Shown: in pieces, positions 1-5,769 of the stretch | Numbering within the stretch: position 1 is the first letter of the stretch | How the letters are laid out: every line of letters begins with the position of its first letter | Assembly (NCBI GenBank): GCA_034189035.1 | Contig: JAXHVA010000122.1 | Span: 1 to 11,040, forward strand | Direction of reading: 5' to 3' | Length of the DNA: 11,040 nt | DNA from: JAUXFK01 sp034189035 | GTDB lineage: Bacteria; Desulfobacterota; UBA8473 | Notes under the pieces: generated by a model | The model's input: only the letters and a program-made list of their open reading frames with translations | What the model was told of the DNA's origin: nothing | Databases searched by the model: none | Translations under genes and position numbers: made by a program

Positions 1-40
1 ACTTAAGCATAGAATGAAATAGTGTGTTACAATGGGCCAT
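1..40 (-). CDS. IS4-type transposase, N-terminal start only (runs off the left edge)
   Basis: Read on the minus strand, an ATG at 38-40 opens MAHCNTLFHSMLK before the window ends. This opening (MAH/SxNTxFxxMLK) is typical of the N-terminal DUF4372-type domain of IS4-family DDE transposases. A good ribosome site (AAAGGAG on the minus strand, about 47-54) precedes it by roughly nine bases. Only 13 codons are visible, so no catalytic residue can be checked. The element's end should lie somewhere between 41 and about 240, but I could not identify its terminal repeat with confidence. Identification rests on pattern memory of the first residues, hence the moderate confidence. Confidence 0.55.
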   Translation of the reverse strand, partial: MAHCNTLFHSMLK

Positions 41-220
41 GGCTTGAATCTCCTTTTGATAATAATGTGTTATGAGCAAACTCATTATAACAAACTGTGA
101 GGTTCAAACCTATTTTTATTGGCAGAATATATCCAGTCGATTAGGCTGGCTAACCTGGGAAGACTTTAAGAATGTGAATAGAGATTGTTGTCGGTGGCTA
201 AAATGATTCGGGAAAAGTAG

Positions 221-394
221 GGACTGAGATTTTTAAAAATGGTCGATGTCCTAATAGTGTTTCAGGGAATACACGCACAGCAAATCCTTGGGGATGGTAC
301 AATTCAGACTGAAGAAGAGCTTGCCAACAAGAAAAACCAAAACAACAAAGATTATACCCAGATGAGCCTTTTTGAGCCCAAGGAGGATGAATAG
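221..394 (+). pseudogene. C-terminal tail of an unidentified gene, probably cut by the left IS
   Basis: A frame open from 221 (ATG at 239) ends at TAG 392-394 and yields a hydrophilic tail of about 51 residues from the ATG. The last part reads TEEELANKKNQNN, then KDYTQMSLFEPKEDE. It looks like the end of a longer protein: it is charged, low in complexity and has no ribosome site at 239. The QMSLF pentapeptide fits the known consensus for bacterial beta-sliding-clamp binding (QL[SD]LF), which often sits at protein C-termini. The simplest reading is a gene truncated by the insertion sequence on its left. I do not recognise the parent protein. It could also be a chance small ORF. Confidence 0.35.
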
Positions 395-781
395 GGGAGA
401 TGACCCTATTCTGAAAACATATCTATTTAAATAGTCAGCTGAAGACTTGGCTTATTTGATTAAAATTTGGGATATAATAATACGATAATACGATTTCACT
501 AAAATGTAGGCTTTCAGTTGCAATTTTCTGTACTTATTTGCTAACGTATATATATATATTTGTTGTTGCCGGACGCTCTTCTTCCACACCATTGAGTTTA
601 TTGAAAACCCTTATTTGCAAAAAAATGATATTGTAAATGCCGGATTTATAACAACTCATTTTTTGAGACCTTCTTAAAAAGGGACTTATTTTGCAGACTC
701 AACGACTGGGTGCACCCGATCACCCATACTGAGGGTTCCGGGAAATCCTGGTGGTTCCCGTCACAAAAACAAATGTGAAAT
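395..781. other. Gene-poor AT-rich spacer
   Basis: No convincing gene. A frame open from about 558 to 677 reads sensibly in part (HTIEFIENPYLQKND near its middle) but has no start or ribosome site and I do not recognise it. Small sequence features are a duplicated AATACGAT (about 478-493), a (TA)6 run at 547-558, a perfect 10-bp palindrome GGGTGCACCC at 708-717, and a weak hairpin CGGGAA/TTCCCG (739-744 and 755-760) shortly before the methyltransferase remnant. A TATAAT stands at 473-478 but has no matching -35. Any promoter for the methyltransferase should lie here. Confidence 0.4.
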
Positions 782-1030
782 ATGGCAAAAAAAAAGAAAG
801 TGAAGAAAGATATCAAACAATACGATCATGCGGATAAGGAAAGGCTCAACAATCCGCCGGTTGGTTTGGTGTCCGAAGACACGGAACCATACAAGGACAC
901 CAAAAAAACATACGAATATGACCCGCATTTTGATCCTCAGCTTGTATGGGCAGGTAAGGCGAGTATACCTCCTTTGAAGTACCGACCGTCAGCCTCCATG
1001 TGCATGAACGCATTGACCCGGAAACGATAA
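782..1030 (+). pseudogene. Methyltransferase piece 1: N-terminus
   Basis: Begins with a lysine-rich stretch (MAKKKKVKKDIKQYDHADKE) typical of this methyltransferase family's start. No strong ribosome site precedes it. The true reading leaves this frame at 960/961, where one base is missing after GGTAAGGC. Shifting there gives EYTSFEVPTVSLHVHERIDP, continuous with the next piece, so the residues after GKA in this frame are spurious. Confidence 0.75.
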
Positions 1031-1545
1031 TTAACACAGTGCAAAAAGAAGAGACCGGAGCGGTTCAGATGTCGCTTTTCGAAACTGAAAAAAAGCCACT
1101 GCGGGAGGCCGCCATTGAATTTTACAGGCATAAGGAAGGCTGTAGCAACCGGCTGATTGCAGGCGATTCTCTGCTGGTGATGAATTCGCTTCTAGAAAAA
1201 GAGGGCATGGCCGGCAAGGTGCAGATGATCTATATCGATCCTCCTTACGGCATCAAGTACGGCTCAAATTTCCAACCTTTTGTGAACAAGCGGGATGTAA
1301 CAGACCGCAAAGACGAAGACCTGACCGCCGAACCGCAGATGATCAAAGCCTTCCGGGACACATGGGAGCTGGGGATTCATTCTTATCTGACCTACCTGCG
1401 AGACCGACTGCTTTTGGCAAGGGAGCTTCTCACCGAATCAGGTAGCGTGTTCGTGCAAATAAGTGATGAGAATGTGCATCGGGTAAGATGCTTGATGGAT
1501 GAGGTTTTTGAGGAGGGGAATTTTGTAAGTATTAATAACTTTTGA
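961..1545 (+). pseudogene. Methyltransferase piece 2: catalytic DPPY motif
   Basis: Open from about 961 (first ATG at 1000) to TGA 1543-1545. It contains VQMSLFETEK (a beta-clamp-like pentapeptide at 1066-1080), then LIAGDSLLVMNSLLEKEGMA and YIDPPYGIKYGSNF with the catalytic DPPY at 1237-1248, then the helix SYLTYLRDRLLLARELL. An extra A near 1531 ends it. The meaningful frame continues as ITFEKTSFKTSEV. Confidence 0.85.
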
Positions 1546-2041
1546 AAAAACGTCATTTAAGACTTCTGAAGTTATTCAGAAAACATTTGACTTTATAATC
1601 TGGTATGCAAGGGACGTAAAGATTATCAAAAGAAGAGCGCTATTTTTTACAAAAACACCCGGACAGATAGGTGCCATAGGTTATGATTATGTTGAATTTC
1701 CAGATGGCTTACAACGTAGACTCGATGAAAAAGAAAAAACTAATCCTTCCTTGCTCCCCAAAGGTAGCCGAATTTTTGAGTTAACATCACTTATTTCTAG
1801 TGGAGAAAGCAAAACTGGGGGTGAGAAATTTGAATTTGATGGAGAATGGTTTGAACCACGATCTGGCCAGCATTGGAAGACAACTATTGATGGAATGAAT
1901 AATCTGGCTAAATTGAGACGTATTAAGAAGTCCGGTAACAAGTTACGGTTTGTTCACTATTTAGATGATTATTCCATTTCTGAAATTACAAATAACTGGG
2001 TAGATACAAGGCGTTCAAGCTTTGGCGAGGAAAAACTTTAG
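1532..2041 (+). pseudogene. Methyltransferase piece 3: target-recognition region
   Basis: A frame open from about 1529 (first ATG at 1751) to TAG 2039-2041 carries the region between motifs IV and I, where type III and other beta-class enzymes place their target-recognition domain. Recognisable stretches are TPGQIGAIGYDYVEFPDGLQ, GSRIFELTSL and the tail NNWVDTRRSSFGEEKL. It is visibly more AT-rich than the DNA on both sides. The TAG falls where the family normally continues straight on (KL, then VVQTNVKVIQRC in the same frame). Confidence 0.75.
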
Positions 2042-2617
2042 GTAGTTCAAACTAATGTAAAAGTGATACAACGCTGTATCCTCATGACCACAGACTCCAG
2101 CGACCTGGTCTTCGACCCGACCTGCGGATCAGGCACAACCGCATATGTTGCCGAACAATGGGGCCGACGCTGGATCACCTGCGACACATCCCGCGTTGCG
2201 CTCACCCTTGCCAAGCAGCGGCTGATGACCATCAATTTTGATTATTACCAGCTTGCCCACCCGCATGAGGTTGTGGGCAGCGGGTTTGTATATAAGACTG
2301 TGCCGCACATCACGCTCAAATCGATTGCCAACAATGAACCGCCCAAAGAGGAAACGCTCTATAACAAGCCCAAGGTTGACAACAAGAAGACCCGTATCAT
2401 CGGGCCGTTCACGGTTGAGGCTGTGCCTTCGCTTCGTGCAAGATCTCTGGAAGAGATAGAAAAGGAAGACCAGGGGTCAGGTGAGAGCGTGGCCCGATCC
2501 GGCGAAACTCTGCGTCAGGCAGAGTGGCGGGATGAACTCTTAAAGTCAGGTGTTCGCGCCAAAGGCGGTGACAAACTGGAATTTACCCGGGTAGAGCCCA
2601 TGAGCGGAAACCGCTGA
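2042..2617 (+). pseudogene. Methyltransferase piece 4: SAM-binding motif I
   Basis: In the same frame as piece 3, separated only by the TAG (first ATG at 2084, the TTG/ATA region upstream also open). It contains VIQRCILMTTD, then LVFDPTCGSGTTAYVAEQW (motif I, SAM binding, at 2111-2134) and WITCDTSRVALTLAKQRLM, followed by a long basic and acidic linker. It ends with VEPMSGNR at TGA 2615-2617, where the homologous reading continues IQCEAET without any shift of frame. Confidence 0.8.
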
Positions 2618-2983
2618 ATTCAATGCGAGGCAGAAACCAGGGAAGACAAACCACAAAAGGTATTTATGGTATTTTGCCCTGAACATGCCCCGCTGGAACA
2701 GCGCATGGTGGAAAACGCCTGGCAGGAAGCAAGACCGTTTAAAGCGGATATCCTCCTTTTTTGCGTATTCCAGTTTGATGACGAAGCGGCCAAGGATATT
2801 GACGAACTGAAACCCGAAATTGCGGGAATGCAGCTTTTGAAGGTGCAGATGAACGCTGACCTCTTTACCGATGATTTGAAGAAAAAACGCTCCGGCAATA
2901 ACAGCTTCTGGCTTATTGGCCAGCCGGATGTTGAAATAAAGACCATTGTCAAAGGAGAGGATAAAGGAAAAAATGGCTATTGA
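2618..2983 (+). pseudogene. Methyltransferase piece 5: C-terminal region up to the insertion
   Basis: Same frame after the TGA. It reads KVFMVFCPEHAPLEQRMVEN, DILLFCVFQFDDEAAKDID, SGNNSFWLIGQPDVEIK and VKGEDKGK, all typical of the C-terminal domain of this Mod family. Residues after GKGK are contributed by the 151-bp insertion that begins at 2972. The gene resumes at 3123-3170. Confidence 0.75.
2963..2971. repeat. Target-site duplication, left copy (AAAGGAAAA)
   Basis: Nine bases identical to 3123-3131, immediately outside the inverted repeat of the MITE-like element. The bases just before each copy are also both T, so a 10-bp duplication with slightly different element ends is an equally valid reading. 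Confidence 0.8.
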
Positions 2984-3122
2984 TTTCGCTCCGAAAACAT
3001 TATGGCTGACGTCTCAATTTTAAAAAGTAAAAGACGAGAGCGCTCAATAAATTCCTAATAATGCTATCCCTTTAATAATTAACATGAAACTTCTTTTGTT
3101 CGGAGTTAATTCAATAGTCATT
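2972..3122. mobile_element. MITE-like insertion (151 bp) with terminal inverted repeats and 9-bp target duplication
   Basis: Left end 2972-2995 and right end 3099-3122 are inverted repeats of each other, matching at 20 of 24 positions (left begins AATGGCTATTGA, right read inward begins AATGACTATTGA, and both end CTCCGAA). The flanks are identical: AAAGGAAAA at 2963-2971 and again at 3123-3131. Removing the element plus one copy gives GAT AAA GGA AAA TAT CAG GTG, restoring the methyltransferase protein exactly. The interior is AT-rich and has no transposase gene, so it must have been moved by an enzyme encoded elsewhere. A 9-bp duplication is common for several DDE IS families, but the parent family is not identifiable from here. 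Confidence 0.85.
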
Positions 3123-3473
3123 AAAGGAAAATATCAGGTGGAGGTGCTAGGGTTTGATTATTACAACCCTAAAATCAAACTCACGGATTATATTTCCAAA
3201 GCGGATCTGAAAACATTCTGCCGGAGAAATCATATAATCAAAATGTCTCTTTTCGGTTCTGCTCTGCATGATGAATTAAAGCCGGACAGTGATATTGATA
3301 TTCTTGTGGAGTTTGATAAAGACCATATGCCGGGTTTGCTGGACATTGCCGGAATGGAAATAGAGCTGACGGAGATGTTCGGAAGAAAAGCCGATCTGCG
3401 CACGCCAGCTGAACTCAGCCGGTATTTTAGAGATGATGTCTTAGAAAAAGCGAGGGTGGAATATGCAATCTGA
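3084..3473 (+). CDS. mntA: MNT-domain nucleotidyltransferase (MntA-type antitoxin), N-terminally fused to methyltransferase debris
   Basis: From about codon 31 (3174) the protein is a complete minimal nucleotidyltransferase of the HEPN/MNT toxin-antitoxin systems. It has FGSALHDEL with the GS of the nucleotide loop (residues 58-59), PDSDIDILVEF giving the metal-binding aspartates 70 and 72, and RKADLRTP with the third acidic residue (104). Known family members transfer AMP from ATP to a tyrosine of the cognate HEPN toxin and so silence it. The first 30 codons are foreign: the ATG lies inside the MITE-like element, followed by the methyltransferase scrap VEVLGFDYYNPK. The native start was probably where ATC now stands (3174-3176, IKLTDYISK). 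No ribosome site is clear before 3084 or 3174. Its end overlaps the HEPN start by 11 bp, which suggests translational coupling. Confidence 0.8.
   Translation: MKLLLFGVNSIVIKGKYQVEVLGFDYYNPKIKLTDYISKADLKTFCRRNHIIKMSLFGSALHDELKPDSDIDILVEFDKDHMPGLLDIAGMEIELTEMFGRKADLRTPAELSRYFRDDVLEKARVEYAI
3123..3131. repeat. Target-site duplication, right copy (AAAGGAAAA)
   Basis: Matches 2963-2971. The methyltransferase reading resumes directly after it as YQVEVLGFDYYNPK. Confidence 0.8.
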
Positions 3474-3747
3474 AGATAGAATCCGCGTGCAGCATATTCT
3501 CGATGAAGCAGGTGAAGCCTGCCATTACATAGAAGATATTACGTTTGATAAGTTTGTCACAGAGGGTAAAACCGTTCGGGCTGTTATTCGATGCATAAAA
3601 GTTATCGGCGAAGCAGCCTCAAAAATATCCATGGAATTCCGCAAAGACCAGCCGGATATGTTGTCACCACGATGGATAGCAAGGGGTTTGATGACCCTGG
3701 TGTCTTTGTGTCTATTGAACTGGTCAATAAAATTCGCCCCCGGGTAA
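3463..3747 (+). pseudogene. hepT: HEPN-domain toxin (HepT-type), C-terminally truncated
   Basis: Residues 1-66 (MQSEDRIRVQHILDEAGEAC, then FDKFVTEGKTVRAVIR and VIGEAASKISMEFRKDQPDM) match the N-terminal helices of DUF86/HEPN toxins, which normally run to about 110-120 residues. At 3657-3663 the reading changes: the remaining 28 codons (LSPRWIARGLM onward) are the Res gene read in the wrong frame. The HEPN active-site RX4HXY motif, needed for RNA cleavage and for AMPylation by the MNT partner, would have followed and is absent. The start at 3463 lies inside the end of the MNT gene (11-bp overlap), the usual arrangement for these pairs. The product should be non-toxic. Confidence 0.8.
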
Positions 3748-4355
3748 AGTCCTGGCGTGAAAACGATTATCCCGGTGTTACCGGTATCACCCGCCGACTG
3801 CTTCATCACTGGCAGGACCTGGTGGAACGGGAAATAAGGCGATTTTTCTTCTGTCAAATGGAAGCTATAGAAACCCTGATCTGGTTGACAGAGGCTCCTC
3901 AAGCGGAAAAGACCGGTATCGAGATTCCTGGGGACGGCGGAGAGTTTGCGCGCTGGTGCTGCAAGATGGCCACAGGCAAGGGCAAAACGGTCATCATGGC
4001 CATGCTGATTGCCTGGCAGGTACTGAATAAAATAACGCACCGACAGGATTCGCGGTTTGCCAAAGACATCCTTGTTGTGGCGCCGGGGCTGACCGTAAAG
4101 AGCCGACTATCGGTATTAAACCCCAACAATGACGAAAATTACTATGAGGAATTCAATATTCTCCCACAGGGTTTGATGGAACGATTGCGGCTGGGACGCG
4201 TCAAGGTGATCAACTGGCATAAGTTGTCCTGGGAAAGCAAGGAGCAGGTACAAAAGAAAAAGAGCGTGGATAAGCGCGGCACGTTGAGCGATGAAGCCTA
4301 TACCCGTCTGGTTCTGGGCGATATGGCAAACAGCCGTAATCTGATTGTTAATTAA
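3660..4355 (+). pseudogene. Res piece 1: Walker A domain
   Basis: Meaningful from about 3660 (VVTTMDSKGFDDPGVFVS onward). The ATG at 3591 belongs to an antiparallel reading of the HEPN DNA and is not a real start. It carries FFFCQMEAIETLIWLTEAP, KMATGKGKTVIMAMLIAWQ and ILVVAPGLTVKSRL, the first half of the ATPase core. It stops at 4353-4355 only because of the extra A at 4350, one codon before the DEAH motif. Confidence 0.8.
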
Positions 4356-4754
4356 CGATGAAGCGCATCACGCCTGGCGGATCAACGTGGAGGCCAGAGG
4401 GAAATATCTTCGTCAGCGGGATATGAAGGACAGCGCGCAAGAAGCAACTGTCTGGATCGGGGGATTGGACAGGCTGCACAAAAGCCGTAGGATTCTGCGC
4501 TGTTTTGATCTTTCAGCAACACCTTTTGCTCCGTCCGGCAAAAAGGCGGAAGAAGAATCGCTGTTTGGATGGATTGTCAGTGATTTCGGCCTGAACGATT
4601 CCATTGAATCCGGGCTGGTCAAGACACCGAGGGTTGTTATCCGTGATGACAGCAAAAAAACCCGGGAATTGAAATCCCGTCTTTATCATATTTACATGGA
4701 CCCGGATGTTAAGGATGATATCAACCGCAAGGCAGAGGAGACAGAGTCTTTACC
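4351..4754 (+). pseudogene. Res piece 2: DEAH box
   Basis: Continues piece 1 in the next frame: INDEAHHAWRINVEARGKY, VWIGGLDRLHKSR, FDLSATPFAPSGKKAEEESL and VSDFGLNDSIESGLVKTPRV. These are motifs II and III of the SF2 core. The frame runs on to 4854, but after about 4751 the correct reading is ANAYYLLGKDWLDTKQNWEL in another frame. Confidence 0.8.
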
Positions 4755-5134
4755 GCCAATGCATATTATCTTCTTGGAAAAGACTGGCTTGATACAAAGC
4801 AAAATTGGGAGCTGGAAGGACAACCCCCTCCCCTGTGATGGTAACCGTTGCTAACCGCACGGAAACAGCAGCGAGAGTCAGGTACAGCTTTGATCACAAA
4901 CAGATTTTGATTGAAGAGCTGTGCCAGCCGGAAAAGACGCTCCATATAGACAGCAAGGTTTTGAAAGAGGCTGAAAGTTCCGATGAAGAAACAACGATAG
5001 ATTTTACTTCTGACGAATCGGATGAGATGAAACTGACCAAAAAGCAGCAAGCCGAACTCCTGCGACAAAAGGTTGATACAGTTGGAAAAATAGGTCAACC
5101 AGGCAAGCAGGTACAAAATGTTATTTCCGTATGA
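4755..5134 (+). pseudogene. Res piece 3: second RecA-like domain, first part
   Basis: Between 4755 and about 4826 the sense reading is ANAYYLLGKDWLDTK then WELEGQP. After a shift at the C-rich run it continues as PSPVMVTVANRTETAARV, FDHKQILIEELC, an acidic stretch around SSDEETTIDFTSDESDE, and QNVISV at 5132. The following codons (TGA TGA) reflect another shift; family members continue with a GM(x)2GWDAKTV-like sequence, here YDEGWDAKTVTHIMGLRAF. Confidence 0.7.
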
Positions 5135-5256
5135 TGAAGGATGGGACGCTAAAACAGTCACTCACATTATGGGACTGCGGGCATTTTCCAGCCAGCTTCT
5201 CTGTGAGCAGGTTGTTGGTCGGGGACTCAGATGAACAAGTTATGAAGTTGGCGATA
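5130..5256 (+). pseudogene. Res piece 4: motif VI and the end of recognisable Res
   Basis: YDEGWDAKTVTHIMG, then SSQLLCEQVVGRGLR, stop TGA (5232-5234), then TSYEVGD. QVVGRGLR is SF2 motif VI with its arginine finger. After about 5256 nothing more of Res can be read, so the PD-(D/E)XK-type nuclease half expected further downstream is gone. Confidence 0.7.
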
Positions 5257-5314
5257 GTTATAAAGTAAATACGGACGGAATTTAAATGGCGCCTACAATA
5301 TGTTGCCACCCTTT

Positions 5315-5640
5315 TAAAAGAAGTCTCCAACAGAAACATGCTTCGAACAAGATGGAGATGTTTACATTATACTACTCCCTATAAGACGATTCAAAGCCGC
5401 TAGCCAGTTTGACAGTGGCACTGGTCAAAAGCAAAAAAACAAATCCAATGCCGTATGCCTGTTTGAGCAGACCTATCCTGCTATTTGCAGGCATTTGTTC
5501 CAGTGGGAAAAACGCTGACCCCGACAGCCCTGGAGTAGCTTACTTGGAGGCTTAGATCAATAGTCTTGTTTTATAAACCCTACGGCCTTAATTCTGAAGA
5601 GATCACAATAATGAACGACCGCGAGAGAAAAGCTGATTGA
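5315..5640 (+). pseudogene. Possible C-terminal remnant of a type IIG/TaqI-like restriction-methylation enzyme
   Basis: One frame is open from 5315 to TGA 5516-5518 and reads CFEQDGDVYIILLPIRRF, then KNKSNAVCLFEQTYPAICRH and LFQWEK. A later frame reads LFYKPYGLNSEEITIMNDRE and stops at TGA 5638-5640. A YPAI-x-HL-x-(Q/F)-E-K stretch followed by a final LVY-x-LYGL-x-EEI-x-IV element is how many Eco57I/TaqI-like methyltransferase-nucleases end. At least one frameshift separates the two parts. The match is from memory and partial, so an unrelated decayed gene remains possible. Confidence 0.35.
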
Positions 5641-5692
5641 CCCAAACAGGACACATCTTGAGAACATTCCATATTTTATCTATCACTTTGTG

Positions 5693-5721
5693 TTGACAGT
5701 TTTACCATAGTGTATTATACT
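5693..5721 (+). promoter_or_regulatory. Sigma70-type promoter of the ATPase gene
   Basis: TTGACA at 5693-5698 (perfect -35), 17-bp spacer, TATACT at 5716-5721 (5 of 6 to the -10 consensus). Transcription would start near 5728, about 42 bases before the ATG at 5770. Confidence 0.8.
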
Positions 5722-5747
5722 GTTAATAATAATACACTATGGTAAAA
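5700..5747. promoter_or_regulatory. Perfect 19-bp inverted repeat over the promoter (operator candidate)
   Basis: Left arm TTTTACCATAGTGTATTAT at 5700-5718, right arm its exact reverse complement at 5729-5747, 10-bp spacer. The left arm fills the -35/-10 spacer and enters the -10; the right arm covers the start of the transcript. That placement is typical of a dimeric repressor site. If transcribed, only the right arm would be in the RNA, so it is not a terminator for its own gene. Confidence 0.75.
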
Positions 5748-5769
5748 TATTATTGGAGGCCTGATTGTA

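Larger units (their letters stand above)
782..3170 (+). pseudogene. Type III-like site-specific DNA methyltransferase (Mod), multiply broken
   Basis: The pieces together read as one large beta-class adenine/cytosine-N4 methyltransferase: DPPY (motif IV) at 1237-1248 precedes FDPTCGSG (motif I) at 2111-2134, the permuted order of type III Mod proteins. Lesions, from left to right: one base lost at 960/961, one extra base near 1531, in-frame TAG at 2039-2041, in-frame TGA at 2615-2617, and a 151-bp insertion at 2972-3122. Deleting the insertion joins GEDKGK to YQVEVLGFDYYNPK in frame. After about 3170 the sequence passes into an MNT gene, so roughly the last hundred residues expected for the family are missing. 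With no single lesion compensated by another, no active enzyme is expected. Its partner was presumably the Res remnant downstream. Confidence 0.85.
3657..5256 (+). pseudogene. Type III-like restriction subunit (Res), SF2 helicase, decayed at both ends
   Basis: Pieces in all three frames line up as one DEAH-box restriction helicase: Walker A ATGKGKT at 3972-3989, DEAH at 4357-4368, LSATPF downstream, and QVVGRGLR (motif VI) near 5205-5231. The N-terminus is missing because the reading starts abruptly at the HEPN junction (3657-3663). The C-terminal nuclease region is missing after about 5256. Internal lesions are an extra A at 4350, shifts near 4751-4755, near 4827 and near 5130, and TGA at 5232-5234 where an arginine (CGA) would fit. 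The sequence resembles the long Res partners of the methyltransferase family found just upstream, so the two were probably one system. No activity is expected. Confidence 0.8.

Noticed and set aside
547..559. TA dinucleotide run as a phase-variation tract
   Set aside because: It is short and not inside or at the promoter of any recognisable gene.
708..717. Perfect palindrome GGGTGCACCC as an operator
   Set aside because: It is only 10 bp, with no recognisable promoter around it and no second copy in the window.
2039..5234. In-frame TAG (2039) and TGA (2615, 5232) read as pyrrolysine or selenocysteine recoding
   Set aside because: The same genes carry several frameshifts, a mobile insertion and terminal truncations, so ordinary decay explains the stops; I saw no convincing SECIS-like hairpin beside them.
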